Shown in pieces: positions 18,017 to 27,011 of a stretch of 64,000 nucleotides of DNA; position 1 is the first letter of the stretch; each line of letters starts with the position of its first letter. The notes below the pieces were generated by a model. The model was not told where the DNA came from. It did no database searches and was given only the letters and a program-made list of their open reading frames with translations. The stretch comes from Flavobacteriales bacterium. Its GTDB lineage: Bacteria; Bacteroidota; Bacteroidia; Flavobacteriales_F; PHOS-HE28. The stretch lies in NCBI GenBank assembly GCA_030584065.1, contig CP129489.1, forward strand, positions 3,019,497-3,083,496, given 5' to 3'. Position numbers and translations under genes: made by a program.

Positions 18017-18763
18017 ATGAACGAGCACGATTGGGACCGGGTGGCAGACCGCTTTGAGCAGGAGATCTTCAATGTGCCGGCCAACGATCGCCGCGGCGTC
18101 ATCCGGGAGGCCTTGGAGGAACTGGCCGGTCCGGACCGCATCGCTGCCGACCTGGGTTGCGGGGTGGGGCGGACGCTGCCGTTGCTATCCACCCTGTTCG
18201 GCCGGGTCTATGCGGTGGATATATCCACCAGGTGCCTGGACATCGCACGCGATGCGCATCCGGAGCTCGGGAACATCAGGTATGTGCAGGCCGACCTGAG
18301 CGCAACACGCAAGGGCTTCCCTCAGGCCCATGTGGTGCTCTGCATCAATACCTGGCTCAATGGCGACCTGCGCACGCGGATGGGCATCATCAGCAACACG
18401 TGCAAGAGCGTGAGGCGCGGCGGTCACTTCGTGCTGGTGGTCCCGGCGCTGGGGTCGGCGTTGCTCGCTGCGTTCAGGCAGGTACAGTGGGAAATGCGGC
18501 TCGGCACGGAGCCCGGTGAGCTGGAACAGCAAGCCGCCAGGCGCGGAGGCGCACTGGAGCTCGGCCTGGTGGAGATCGACAAGGTGGCCACCAAGCACTA
18601 CCTGAAGGAGGAGATCGAGGTCCTGCTGGATGAACAGGGCATGCGCATTGAACGGATGCAGAAGCTCGAGTATCCGTGGACCACCGAGTTCGCGGCGCCG
18701 CCGCGATGGATGCGTGAGCCCTATCCGTGGGATTGGTTCGTGGTGGCGCGCCGTGTGCGGTGA
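18017..18763 (+). CDS. SAM-dependent class I methyltransferase
   Basis: 248 residues. Motif I AADLGCGVGRTLPLLS (about 42-57), motif II acidic YAVDIST, and VQADLSATRKGF for motif III-IV place it in the Rossmann-fold methyltransferases (Methyltransf_11/25-like). It transfers a methyl group from SAM to an unidentified substrate. The C-terminal part (EFAAPPRWMREPYPWDWF) is typical of uncharacterised small-molecule methyltransferases. Convergent with the flavoprotein gene at 18780. Confidence 0.85.
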   Translation: MNEHDWDRVADRFEQEIFNVPANDRRGVIREALEELAGPDRIAADLGCGVGRTLPLLSTLFGRVYAVDISTRCLDIARDAHPELGNIRYVQADLSATRKGFPQAHVVLCINTWLNGDLRTRMGIISNTCKSVRRGGHFVLVVPALGSALLAAFRQVQWEMRLGTEPGELEQQAARRGGALELGLVEIDKVATKHYLKEEIEVLLDEQGMRIERMQKLEYPWTTEFAAPPRWMREPYPWDWFVVARRVR

Positions 18764-18779
18764 CCGGGCGGCTGCTGGC

Positions 18780-20060
18780 TCAGCGGGGCAATCGACGCCC
18801 CAGCACCAGGTCCATGTAGAAACCCGGCCTCTTCAGGCGCTCGCGCAGGTCCAGGTCGGTGAACATGCTGCTGATGGTATCGGCCAGCGCCGGGTTGCGA
18901 TTCGCGCGGTCCACCACGAAGTCGAACAGCCAGGGCTTGTCCGCCAGCTGCTGGAGCCGGGTGCTGATGGCGAGCTCCTTTCCCAGCCGTCGCCAAACGC
19001 GTTCATCATGCTCCTTCAGCCGTCCCGCGGAAGCATCGCCGGAGCGAATCGCCTTGGCGGCCACCTCTGCGGCATGCACACCGCTGATCATGGCATGGCT
19101 GATGCCCTCGCCCGTGAACGGGTCGATGAGGTGGCCGGCATCGCCCACCAGGAGGTATCCGTCGCCGCTAAGGGCAAGGCGCTTGCTGGCCAAAGGAAGC
19201 CCCATGCCCTGGATGGCGCCTTCGATCTGCGCAGCGACGAAGCGATGTCGCAGCTGCGGATGCTCGGTGAGCAGCTTCCTGAGCATGGCCTTCAGGTCCG
19301 CCTTGCGGCGCGCTGCCACATCGCTTCGCAGACCTAGCCCCACGTTGGCGCGGCCACCGGGGAGCGGGAACACCCACAGGTAGCCCGGCAGCAGGTCCTT
19401 GAGGAAAATGAGCTCGATGAATCCTTGCGGGTCGAGCCCGGTCACTCCCGAGCAGTAGGCCCTTACGCCTGCCGCATGGTGGCGCGGGTCCATGGGAAGC
19501 TTGGCCACATGCCTGGCGAAGGCGGAGTTCGCGCCCGCTGCGTCGATGATCAGCTCGGCCTCCACCAGCCGTCCGCGCGAGGTGATGACCCGCCATCCGG
19601 TCGGCGTCCGCTCGAATCCGGTGGCGGCTTCGCCCTCCGCTATCGATACCCCGGCGGAGCCCTTCGCCCGCCGGAAGAGGAGATCGTCGAACCGCAGCCT
19701 GGGAAGGATGGCGCCAGGGGCCTCGCCAAGGCCGGTGGTCCGGGAGAACGGCACGCGGAGCGACCGGCCGCTCGGAGCTACGAAGACCACTCCCCAGCTG
19801 GGCATGGCGAGCGCATCGCGCTTCACCTGCTCGGCCAGTCCCATATCGAGCCGCTCGAGGCTCCGCATCACCTTGCCACTGAGGGCGTCGCCGCAAACCT
19901 TGTCGCGCGGGAACACGGCTTTGTCAAGCAGCAGGGCCGGCACTCCGAGGGCCGAAAGCCGGAGGGCGGCGGACGCTCCGCCCGGCCCCCCGCCGATGAT
20001 GAGGATGCCCGTTCGCACAGCCTCAGCGCTGTGCGAGCCGGTGGTGGGTTGCTCGCTCAT
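18780..20060 (-). CDS. Geranylgeranyl-reductase-family FAD oxidoreductase
   Basis: 426 residues. FAD-binding GILIIGGGPGGASAALRLS near the N-terminus, PRDKVCGDALSG (the PRxKxCG motif of the geranylgeranyl reductase/ChlP family), and YLLVGDAGHLIDPFTGEGI for the second FAD-contact motif. Family members reduce isoprenoid double bonds or act as monooxygenase-like enzymes; the substrate here is unknown. It lies 27 bp after pheS in the same direction, so co-transcription is plausible. Confidence 0.88.
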   Translation of the reverse strand: MSEQPTTGSHSAEAVRTGILIIGGGPGGASAALRLSALGVPALLLDKAVFPRDKVCGDALSGKVMRSLERLDMGLAEQVKRDALAMPSWGVVFVAPSGRSLRVPFSRTTGLGEAPGAILPRLRFDDLLFRRAKGSAGVSIAEGEAATGFERTPTGWRVITSRGRLVEAELIIDAAGANSAFARHVAKLPMDPRHHAAGVRAYCSGVTGLDPQGFIELIFLKDLLPGYLWVFPLPGGRANVGLGLRSDVAARRKADLKAMLRKLLTEHPQLRHRFVAAQIEGAIQGMGLPLASKRLALSGDGYLLVGDAGHLIDPFTGEGISHAMISGVHAAEVAAKAIRSGDASAGRLKEHDERVWRRLGKELAISTRLQQLADKPWLFDFVVDRANRNPALADTISSMFTDLDLRERLKRPGFYMDLVLGRRLPR

Positions 20061-20087
20061 GCGGCTTCAGGAAGTCCATTGGCGCTG

Positions 20088-21125
20088 TCAGCCGCGCAGG
20101 GAATCGGCGCTGAACCGGTCCAGGAAGCGGACATCGTTCTCCCAGTACAGGCGGAGATCCGGAACCCGGTAGATGAGCTGCGCGATGCGCTCCACGCCCA
20201 TGCCCAGCGCGAAGCCGCTGTACCTGTCCGGGTCGATGCCGCAGTTGGCCAGCACGGCGGGGTCCACCATGCCGCAGCCCATGATCTCCACCCAGCCACT
20301 GTGCTTGCACACGCCGCATCCGGTGCCGCCGCAAAGGGTGCAGCTCATGTCCACCTCGGCGCTCGGTTCTGTGAAGGGGAAGTAGCTCGGACGCAGCCGG
20401 ATGGCGACTTCTGGACCGAACATGCTCTTGGCGAAGTAGTCCAAGGTCCCCTTCAGCTCGGCGAAGCTGACGCCCTCGTCCACGTAGAGCGCCTCCACCT
20501 GGTGGAACATGCAGTGCGCGCGGGCGCTGATGGCCTCGTTGCGATAGACCCGCCCAGGGGAGATGGTGCGGATGGGCGGTTTGCTGCCCTCCATCACGCG
20601 CACCTGAACGCTGCTCGTATGCGTCCGCAGCGCCCGTCCGCCCGGCCCGTCCACGAAAAAGGTGTCCTGCATGTCGCGCGCCGGATGGTCGGGCGGGAAA
20701 TTGAGCGCACTGAAATTGTGGTGGTCATCCTCCACCTCGGGGCCCTGGCTCACGGTGAAGCCGATGCGCGCGAATGCATCCACGATGCGCTGGCGGATGA
20801 TCGTAATGGGGTGCAGGGCGCCTGTCGGCCCGGTGAGGGCCGGGGCGGAGGTGTCGAATGCAGCGCGCTCTTCGGCCGTATGCGCACCGAGCCCCGCTTT
20901 CAGCTCCTCCAACCGTGCTTGCGCCCGTTGCTTGAGCTGGTTCATGCGCTGACCCAGCACGCGCTTCTCCTCTGCCGCAACCTGCTTGAACGACTCGAAC
21001 AGTTCGGTTATGGCGCCGTTGCGGCCCAGCATGGCCACACGGAACCGTTCCAGCTCATCGGCGGTGCGGGCTTCGGCCTTGGCCAGTTCGGCTTCCAGCT
21101 GGTTGATGCGTTCGGCGAGGCTCAT
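20088..21125 (-). CDS. pheS: Phenylalanyl-tRNA synthetase alpha subunit
   Basis: 345 residues. N-terminal coiled coil (MSLAERINQLEAELAKAEA), class II catalytic core with HPITIIRQRIVDAFARIGF, FHQVEALYVDEGVSFAELKG, and the C-terminal PSYFPFTEPSAEVDM and GMGVERIAQLIYRVPDLR motif 3. It pairs with PheT (not in window) to charge tRNA-Phe. Start overlaps the upstream isomerase stop by 4 bp, so the two are co-translated. Confidence 0.98.
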   Translation of the reverse strand: MSLAERINQLEAELAKAEARTADELERFRVAMLGRNGAITELFESFKQVAAEEKRVLGQRMNQLKQRAQARLEELKAGLGAHTAEERAAFDTSAPALTGPTGALHPITIIRQRIVDAFARIGFTVSQGPEVEDDHHNFSALNFPPDHPARDMQDTFFVDGPGGRALRTHTSSVQVRVMEGSKPPIRTISPGRVYRNEAISARAHCMFHQVEALYVDEGVSFAELKGTLDYFAKSMFGPEVAIRLRPSYFPFTEPSAEVDMSCTLCGGTGCGVCKHSGWVEIMGCGMVDPAVLANCGIDPDRYSGFALGMGVERIAQLIYRVPDLRLYWENDVRFLDRFSADSLRG

Positions 21126-21835
21126 TCGAGTATGCGCATGAACATCCGTATATCCTGAAGCGGCCGGTCGCGGGCATCGCAGGCCGTCTTGGCGATGGCA
21201 TCCACCGTTTCCAGCCCCTCCACCACTTCACCGAAGACGGTATAGGCACCGTCCAGGTGGGGCGCCCCGCCCTGGGTGGCGTAGATACGCCTCTCCTCCT
21301 CGCTGTAGGGAATGGCCTCCGCGCCCTTTCGTGCGTTGAGGCGCTCCAGTTCAGGGCCCTGCCACGCCTTCCCCTGTACGATGTAGAACTGGCTGCCGCT
21401 GCTGCGCCGATCGGGATTCACATCATCCGCCAGCCGGGCCGCTGCCAATGCCCCCTGGCGGTGAATCAGCCCAGGAACGATCTCCGCTGGCAGCGTGTAT
21501 CCAGGACCGCCTTGGCCGAGTGCCGCGCCAGGTGCAGCACGCCTGCTATCGGGGTCGCCCCCCTGCACCATGAAGCCCGGGATGACCCGGTGGAACAAGA
21601 GGCTGTCGTAGGCCCCGGCCCTTGCCAGGCGCAGGAAATTGTCGCGGTGGGTGGGCGTTTCGTTGAACAGGGCCACGACGATGGGGCCCAAGTCCGTGCG
21701 TATCTCTACGAGCGGGCGGGTGGGCGCCGCCGTGGGCTGCGCGTGCGTCATGGATTGCAGGGCCAGGGCGGCGAACAGGGCCACAGCCCACCCTCGCTTT
21801 TGCCGTGCGTGACGGCCCTCGCTTACATTTGACAT
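21122..21835 (-). CDS. Exported cyclophilin-type peptidylprolyl isomerase
   Basis: 237 residues from ATG 21835 (MSNVSEGRHARQKRGWAVALFAALAL); a longer frame to 22003 would run through the divergent lipoprotein gene and is rejected. After a signal-anchor, the cyclophilin core shows NFLRLARAGAYDSLLFHRVIPGFMVQGGDP and SQFYIVQG, then HLDGAYTVFGEVVEGLE. It catalyses cis-trans proline isomerisation, presumably in the periplasm. A perfect -7 element TACTTTTG lies 24 nt upstream (21860-21867). Confidence 0.93.
   Translation of the reverse strand: MSNVSEGRHARQKRGWAVALFAALALQSMTHAQPTAAPTRPLVEIRTDLGPIVVALFNETPTHRDNFLRLARAGAYDSLLFHRVIPGFMVQGGDPDSRRAAPGAALGQGGPGYTLPAEIVPGLIHRQGALAAARLADDVNPDRRSSGSQFYIVQGKAWQGPELERLNARKGAEAIPYSEEERRIYATQGGAPHLDGAYTVFGEVVEGLETVDAIAKTACDARDRPLQDIRMFMRILE
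21799..21831 (+). promoter_or_regulatory. Promoter of the small lipoprotein gene
   Basis: TTTG at 21799-21802 (-33), 21-bp spacer, TACATTTG at 21824-21831 (-7), 41 nt before the ATG at 21873. It lies inside the start of the divergent isomerase gene, so the two promoters cross over. Confidence 0.7.
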
Positions 21836-21859
21836 CCGCAACGCCTTGGACAGAAGGCC

Positions 21860-21867
21860 CAAAAGTA
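21860..21867 (-). promoter_or_regulatory. -7 element TACTTTTG of isomerase-pheS operon
   Basis: Plus strand CAAAAGTA, minus strand TACTTTTG, a perfect TAnnTTTG match 24 nt upstream of the isomerase start at 21835. It fixes that start against longer alternatives. Confidence 0.6.
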
Positions 21868-21872
21868 CCCCA

Positions 21873-22265
21873 ATGACCTCATCCCTTCTCCGTAGCGCTC
21901 TTGCCAGCGCCATGGTGCTGGTCGTGGCCGCGCTCTTGCTCCCGGCCTGCAACAAGGACAAGCCCACCAAGGCCATCATCACCGTGAAGAAGGAGGATGG
22001 CACCGTGGTGCCCGATGCCTTGGTGAAGCTCTATGCGGACCCCGCGTATCCGTTGGGTGACCCCAACCGGCTCAACAAGGAGAGGAACACCGATGGCAGC
22101 GGCCGCGCGGAGTTCGACTATTCGGAATTCTACAAGAAGGGCCAGAGCGGATTCGCGGTGCTCGACATCCTCTGCACCTACGACACGCTCGTGGGCGAAG
22201 GCATCATCAAGATCGAGGAGGAGAAGGACAACGAGGAGACGGTGATCATCCTTCCCGCTGAGTAG
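21873..22265 (+). CDS. Small lipoprotein, function unknown
   Basis: 130 residues from ATG 21873. A lipoprotein signal (MTSSLLRSALASAMVLVVAALLLPAC) ends at the lipobox LPAC. The mature part (KAIITVKKEDGTVVPDALVKLY, then DGSGRAEFDYSEFYKKGQ) looks like a small beta-sandwich of the carboxypeptidase-regulatory/Ig type that carries a substituent-like insert. No function can be assigned. It has its own promoter and ends 9 bp before the convergent 22275 gene. Confidence 0.85.
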   Translation: MTSSLLRSALASAMVLVVAALLLPACNKDKPTKAIITVKKEDGTVVPDALVKLYADPAYPLGDPNRLNKERNTDGSGRAEFDYSEFYKKGQSGFAVLDILCTYDTLVGEGIIKIEEEKDNEETVIILPAE

Positions 22266-22274
22266 CCGCGCGCC

Positions 22275-22610
22275 TCACGCCGCTTCGAAATAGGCCAGTA
22301 CGGCCTCCTTCATCAGCCGCTCCTGCTCCTCGGGGCCCAGCGGCGGCAGTTCCCTCACACGTTCGAAGTGCGGCCACCCATCGGCATCGCGGCCCAGTTC
22401 GCGGTAGTACCCGTAGGGCATCAGCACCACGCAGATCGCGATGTGCATGAGGTTCACCTTCTCGTCCTTCTTGAACTCACGCGCTCCCTGGCCGAGTTCC
22501 TGCACGCCGATGAGGAAGAGGAGGGCATTCAGGTCCATCGTCCCCGCGTCGAAGCGTTTGGAGAGCGAAGCCACCAAGTCACGCCATCGTTTCTCGAATG
22601 CAAGGTCCAT
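22275..22610 (-). CDS. Hypothetical helical protein
   Basis: 111 residues from ATG 22610 (MDLAFEKRWRDLVASLSKRF); the longer start at 22664 adds residues that overlap the region before cvpA. It is mostly helical with FLIGVQELGQGAREFKKDEKVNLMHIAICVVLM. I believe similar short proteins occur beside cvpA in other Bacteroidota, but I cannot name the family. Divergent from cvpA with 59 bp between starts. Confidence 0.7.
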   Translation of the reverse strand: MDLAFEKRWRDLVASLSKRFDAGTMDLNALLFLIGVQELGQGAREFKKDEKVNLMHIAICVVLMPYGYYRELGRDADGWPHFERVRELPPLGPEEQERLMKEAVLAYFEAA

Positions 22611-22669
22611 GGAGGAGGGGGGTCGGGGCGCGAAGTTCGTCCTCCGCGATTTCATCACCTTCACGGCCC

Positions 22670-23203
22670 ATGAATGGATTGGACCTGGGCATTCTCCTCC
22701 TCTTGGCGTTTGCGGCTTGGAGGGGCTTCAGGCGTGGCTTCATCGTGGAATTGGCCTCGCTGCTGGCCCTGGTGGCAGGCCTCTGGGCGGCGGCACGGTA
22801 CAGCGCAGAGGTCGCTTCGGCGGTCGGCATCGGGGCCAATCAGCCCGCGCTCGGCTTCCTGGTCACCTTCGCTGCGGTGCTGGTGGGGGTGCATCTGCTC
22901 GCCCGCCTGATCACCTCGGCTGTCGACCTCGTGGAGTTGGGCCTGCCCAACCGCATCTCGGGAGCGCTGTTCGCCACGGTGCGCTCGGCATTCACCCTTA
23001 GTGTGCTGCTGAACCTGGTGCTGGGTTATTCCGATGGCGCCATGCCTCCCGCCGCGGTGCGCGAAGGCTCTGCGCTCCATTCTCCCTTGCAAGCCTTTGC
23101 CCCTGTGCTGGTGCCGGCCGTCGGCCAGGCCAAGTGGGTGCAGTGGGCGGTGGAGCAGATTCGCGAGGAAGCGGGCGGGGTGCCATCCGACCCCGTGCCC
23201 TGA
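22670..23203 (+). CDS. cvpA: CvpA-family membrane protein
   Basis: 177 residues from ATG 22670 (MNGLDLGILLLLAFAAWRGFRRGFIVELASL). Four hydrophobic segments and the conserved GFRRGFIVE turn identify the CvpA/colicin V production family, an inner-membrane protein of unclear biochemical role. The last 178 bp overlap, antisense, the 3' part of the convergent GT-C gene. Confidence 0.88.
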   Translation: MNGLDLGILLLLAFAAWRGFRRGFIVELASLLALVAGLWAAARYSAEVASAVGIGANQPALGFLVTFAAVLVGVHLLARLITSAVDLVELGLPNRISGALFATVRSAFTLSVLLNLVLGYSDGAMPPAAVREGSALHSPLQAFAPVLVPAVGQAKWVQWAVEQIREEAGGVPSDPVP

Positions 23204-24498
23204 GCGCTCATTCGGCGGCTGCGGCGCGGCTTGGGCGCGGGTCGTGCGGCCTGTCCCCGAAGCAGCGCCTCCATGAGCGGTGCGAGCCATGCCTCTGCCA
23301 TCCACGCCACGCCCAGCAGCAGGAACGGCATGGCCGGATTCTTGAACCGGGCGTCGGTGGTGGAGATGCCGCCAAGGAACAGCACAGCGAGCGCGATAGC
23401 CGTTACCGCCAACAAGCCTGCCGGGGGGCGGCGGATGATCCACAGCCAGCAGCCCAGGCCGAGCGCCAGGGCCACCAGGCCAGAGTAGATGGCGGAGACC
23501 GCCTGCAGCAAGGCCGATCCGCTGCCGTCTCCGAAGAAGGTCTGGATATGGCCCCTTCCGGGCGCGAGCAGGATGAATGCCGATTCGCGCGCCTGCACCC
23601 GGAGCCACGCCCAAGGATGTGCCGCGAAGGTGATCCGCAGGTCGCCGCGCAGGGCCGTGAAGTAGCCCGTGACGGCCGTGGCGTCCTCCCAATCGGTGCT
23701 GGATGCCCGGGCATCCAGCGTGCTGCGGTAGGCGGTGGCCTGCGGGTCATGGGCGGCGTCGAGCACCTGCGGCACGTGGAAATAGGCCGCAGCCACCGGC
23801 CCGCTGTCGGAAAGGATGAATCGACCGGTCTCCCGCTGATTGCGGACCATCCAGGGCAGCACCAGGAGGATGGCGGTGCCCATGAAGACGGCCATGGCGG
23901 ACACAGGCCTTCGCCACAAGAGCAGCCCTGCCGCGGCGGCACAGGCCGCGAGCGGTAGCCCTGTGGGGCGGAACCAGGCGGCCAGCGCGAAGAGCGCCCC
24001 CGCGACCGCCGCGTGGCGAAGGGACGGTGTGCCGGCCAGGACCACCACTCCTGCAAGGAGCGCTGCGGTGAAACAGGCCTCCGTGAGCACGCTGCCCGCC
24101 AGCAGGATATCCACGGGCTCCACCGCCATGAGCCCGGCTGCCGCCAGCGCGGCCCGGTTCGGGAACCGGAGGAGACCGGCCAAGCGATGGACGAGCAGCA
24201 CCTTGGAAGCGGAGACCAGCACCTGCACACCGAGGACCGCCGGGATGGAGCCACCCAGCAGGTGGATGAGCGCCGGGTAGCCCGGCATGCGGGTGGTATC
24301 GGGGATATGGCGCGGGTGGAAGAGCGAGTATGTGCCGTGGCCGAGGCTCTCCGCGAGCGCGAGGTAGTAGCCGGGGTCGAACCGGAGCTGCCAGCCCAGC
24401 TGCGCGTGGTGCAGCACGAAAGCGGCGCGCAGCACCAGCGCCACCCCGAACAGGAGCCAGAGCGCTCGGCCGGTTCCCGTATTGGTGATGGGTGCCAT
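23026..24498 (-). CDS. GT-C-like multi-membrane glycosyltransferase, 3' end antisense to cvpA
   Basis: 490 residues with ~10 membrane helices. Between helices 1 and 2 lies a long loop with RFDPGYYLALAESLG and the HIPDTTRMPGYPAL motif, as in ArnT/PMT-type (GT39/GT-C) enzymes that use polyprenyl-phosphate sugars. The fold ends near residue 430; the last ~60 residues (after RRSRRMSAQG) are low-complexity and are read from the antisense of cvpA, so the stop may have been lost or the true boundary differs. Acceptor and donor are unknown. Confidence 0.75.
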   Translation of the reverse strand: MAPITNTGTGRALWLLFGVALVLRAAFVLHHAQLGWQLRFDPGYYLALAESLGHGTYSLFHPRHIPDTTRMPGYPALIHLLGGSIPAVLGVQVLVSASKVLLVHRLAGLLRFPNRAALAAAGLMAVEPVDILLAGSVLTEACFTAALLAGVVVLAGTPSLRHAAVAGALFALAAWFRPTGLPLAACAAAAGLLLWRRPVSAMAVFMGTAILLVLPWMVRNQRETGRFILSDSGPVAAAYFHVPQVLDAAHDPQATAYRSTLDARASSTDWEDATAVTGYFTALRGDLRITFAAHPWAWLRVQARESAFILLAPGRGHIQTFFGDGSGSALLQAVSAIYSGLVALALGLGCWLWIIRRPPAGLLAVTAIALAVLFLGGISTTDARFKNPAMPFLLLGVAWMAEAWLAPLMEALLRGQAARPAPKPRRSRRMSAQGTGSDGTPPASSRICSTAHCTHLAWPTAGTSTGAKACKGEWSAEPSRTAAGGMAPSE

Positions 24499-24568
24499 CA
24501 GGCCTCGGCGGCGCGGGCGGAATCAGCGGCAAGGCCGCCTGTCGCGCACCGCACGAAGGTCGGGCATG

Positions 24569-25759
24569 TCACCCCTGAACCGCCGCGATTCCCGGCAGCA
24601 CCTTGCCCTCCAGGTACTCGAGCATGGCGCCGCCGCCGGTGCTCACGTAGCTGATCCTCTCGGCGAGGCCGAATTGGTTCACCGCGGCCACGCTGTCACC
24701 GCCGCCCACGAGCGAGAATGCGCCCTTGCCGGTGGCTTCGGCGACCGCTTGTGCGATGGCCACGGTGCCTTGCTGGAAGGGCTTCATCTCGAACACGCCC
24801 ATGGGGCCGTTCCACAGCAGTGTCCTGCTGCGCAGGATGGCGGCGCGGAAGGCGTCCACGCTCTTGGGGCCGATGTCCAGGGCCATCCAGCCGTCTGGCA
24901 CGGCGTCGGCGGCGCACTGGTCTGTATTGGCCGTCTCGGCGAAGGCGTCGGCCACCACGGCGTCGGTCGGGATGTGCAGTTTCACGCCCTTGGCATCGGC
25001 CTCCTTGATGATGCCGCGCGCGGTCTCGAGCAGGTCGTCCTCCACCAGGCTGGCGCCGGTCTGGCCGCCCATGGCCTTCACGAAGGTGTTCGCCATGCCG
25101 CCGCCGATGATGAGCTCGTCGCACTTGCCGATGAGGTTCTGCAGCACCTCGATCTTGCTGCTCACCTTGCTGCCGCCCACGATGGCGGTCATGGGGCGTT
25201 GGGGGTTGCCAAGCACTTTGCCCACGCTGTCGATCTCGGCCTGCATGAGGTAGCCGAAGAGCTTGGCCGTGGGGAAGAACCTGGCCACGATGGTGGTGCT
25301 GGCATGGGCGCGGTGTGCCGTTCCGAAGGCATCGTTCACGTACACGTCACCGAGCTCGCTCAGCGCCTTGCTGAAGGCCTCGTCGCCGCCCTCCTCCTCG
25401 GGGTGGAAGCGCAGGTTCTCCAGCACCAGCACCTCGCCGGGCTTCAGCGCTGCTGCTTTGGCCTTGGCATCGGGGCCCACGCAATCGGTGGCGAAGAGAA
25501 CGGCCTTGCCGAGCAGCCCGCTGAGGTGCTCGGCCACGGGCCTCAGGCTCATGGCCGGGTTCACCTTGCCCTTGGGGCGGCCCAGGTGGCTCATGAGGAT
25601 GGCGCTTCCGCCGTCGTTGAGGATCTTGTTCACGGTGGGCACGATGGCGCGGGCGCGGGTGTCGTCCGTCACGGTGCCATTGGCATCCTGGGGAACATTG
25701 AGGTCAACGCGCACCAGCGCCCTCTTGCCTGCGAAAGAGTAGGAGTCCATCGTCAACAT
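24569..25759 (-). CDS. pgk: Phosphoglycerate kinase
   Basis: 396 residues. [25 protein letters not shown] aligns with other Bacteroidota PGKs without gap, favouring the ATG at 25759 over 25750 or 25822. Substrate-binding [12 protein letters not shown] and SHLGRPKGK, and the ATP-binding end [13 protein letters not shown] and [14 protein letters not shown], are intact. It converts 1,3-bisphosphoglycerate and ADP to 3-phosphoglycerate and ATP. The -7 element TACTTTCG ends 5 nt before the start, so the transcript could be leaderless. Divergent from holB. Confidence 0.98.
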   Translation of the reverse strand: MLTMDSYSFAGKRALVRVDLNVPQDANGTVTDDTRARAIVPTVNKILNDGGSAILMSHLGRPKGKVNPAMSLRPVAEHLSGLLGKAVLFATDCVGPDAKAKAAALKPGEVLVLENLRFHPEEEGGDEAFSKALSELGDVYVNDAFGTAHRAHASTTIVARFFPTAKLFGYLMQAEIDSVGKVLGNPQRPMTAIVGGSKVSSKIEVLQNLIGKCDELIIGGGMANTFVKAMGGQTGASLVEDDLLETARGIIKEADAKGVKLHIPTDAVVADAFAETANTDQCAADAVPDGWMALDIGPKSVDAFRAAILRSRTLLWNGPMGVFEMKPFQQGTVAIAQAVAEATGKGAFSLVGGGDSVAAVNQFGLAERISYVSTGGGAMLEYLEGKVLPGIAAVQG

Positions 25760-25764
25760 GGCCG

Positions 25765-25772
25765 CGAAAGTA
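25765..25772 (-). promoter_or_regulatory. -7 element TACTTTCG of pgk
   Basis: Plus strand CGAAAGTA. Only 5 nt separate it from the pgk ATG at 25759, implying a leaderless or near-leaderless mRNA if it is functional. Confidence 0.55.
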
Positions 25773-25841
25773 TCCCGCAGGTGCCGTTCACCGAGCGGCG
25801 CTCCGGCCTTCCAGTCCGACACGAGGCATTCGGCGCGCGCC

Positions 25842-25849
25842 TAGCTTTG
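25842..25849 (+). promoter_or_regulatory. -7 element TAGCTTTG of holB
   Basis: Perfect TAnnTTTG match with only 4 nt before the GTG start of holB. No convincing -33 seen. The divergent pgk -7 element lies 70 bp away. Confidence 0.55.
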
Positions 25850-25853
25850 CTCC

Positions 25854-26969
25854 GTGCTCTTCTCACAGGTCATCGGCCATGCGGCGCTGAAGGCGAAGCT
25901 GATCGGCAACATCCGCGAAGGCCGAGTGCCCCATGCCCAGCTCTTCGTGGGCCCGCGGGGCAGCGGCAACCTGCCCATGGCCATCGCTTATGCGCAATAC
26001 CTGCTCTGCGAGGCGCGCGGTGCGGCCGATGCCTGCGGACTATGCCAGGCCTGCCTGCAGACGGCCAAGCTGGAGCACCCGGACCTGCACCTGGCCTTCC
26101 CCATCTTCTTCACGGAGAAGGTGAAGGCCTGCGAGCCCTTCGTGGCGGACTGGCGCGCGGCGGTGCTGACGGAGCCCTACCTCGACATCGAGCGCTGGCG
26201 CGAAGGGCTCGAGAGCGAGAACAAGCAGCTGCGCATGGGGGTGGACATCGCCCAGGAGATCCAGCGCAAGCTGAGCCTGAAGAGCTTCCGCGGCGGCCAC
26301 AAGGTCATGCTCATCTGGATGCCGGAGCTCATGGATCCCCCTGCGGCGAACAAGCTGCTGAAGGTGCTGGAGGAGCCTGAGCCCAACACCGTCTTCCTGC
26401 TCGTCGCCTCGGACCCGGAGCAGCTGCTGGCCACCATCCTCAGCCGGGCACAGCTCGTGAAGGTGCCGACCCTGCCCCCTGATGAGCTGGCAGAAGCCCT
26501 GCGCGAGCGGTTCGCGGAGCTCGGGGCGGAGGAGGCGAAGGCCATCGCAGCCCGCAGCGAGGGGGACTTGTTGGAGGCCATGGAGATGGCCGGCAAGGGC
26601 GAAGAGGAGCACTTCGTCTTCTTCCGCGACTGGCTGCGGGCATGTTACAAGCGGGAGGTGCCAGTGGCTGTCGACCTGGGCGAGGGCTTCGCCAAGTTCG
26701 GCCGCGAATGGCAGAAGGCCCTGATGCGCTACGGCCTGTTCATCATGCGCCAATGCACGCTGCAATGGATGCAGGCGCCGGCCCTGGTGCGCGTGGCGGG
26801 CCAGGAGCTGGAGTTCGTGAACAACTTCAGCCGGCTGCTCAACGAGCGCAACGCCGAAGGCATCCGCCGCGAACTGGAGGCCGCCCACACCCACATTGAG
26901 CACAACGCCAACCCCAAGGTGATGTTCATGGACATGAGCTACCGGATGATGGGGTTGCTGAGGGGGTGA
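25854..26969 (+). CDS. holB: DNA polymerase III delta-prime subunit
   Basis: 371 residues from a GTG start. AAA+ clamp-loader fold: HAQLFVGPRGSGNLPMAIAYAQY is the Walker A position but has Asn where ATPases have Lys, as expected for the non-hydrolysing delta-prime. A zinc-type CGLCQAC follows (about 61-67), then KVMLIWMPELMDPPAANKLLKVLEEP (walker B/sensor region) and a helical collar domain. It is part of the clamp loader that places the sliding clamp on DNA. In Bacteroidota it usually precedes ricT; here a 6.9-kb T9SS operon lies between. Confidence 0.93.
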   Translation: MLFSQVIGHAALKAKLIGNIREGRVPHAQLFVGPRGSGNLPMAIAYAQYLLCEARGAADACGLCQACLQTAKLEHPDLHLAFPIFFTEKVKACEPFVADWRAAVLTEPYLDIERWREGLESENKQLRMGVDIAQEIQRKLSLKSFRGGHKVMLIWMPELMDPPAANKLLKVLEEPEPNTVFLLVASDPEQLLATILSRAQLVKVPTLPPDELAEALRERFAELGAEEAKAIAARSEGDLLEAMEMAGKGEEEHFVFFRDWLRACYKREVPVAVDLGEGFAKFGREWQKALMRYGLFIMRQCTLQWMQAPALVRVAGQELEFVNNFSRLLNERNAEGIRRELEAAHTHIEHNANPKVMFMDMSYRMMGLLRG

Positions 26970-27011
26970 GGGCTTGGCATGTTGAAGGTTGCCGGTTGAA
27001 TCTGCGGTTGG

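Noticed and set aside
17431-18057. 208-codon plus-strand frame including the pyk copy
   Set aside because: Its pyk-like part is the 127-bp duplicate; the rest is antisense to the T9SS gene and intergenic, so it is not a functional gene.
24482-26380. 632-codon plus-strand frame across pgk and holB
   Set aside because: Antisense to pgk and out of frame with holB, both of which show complete family motifs.
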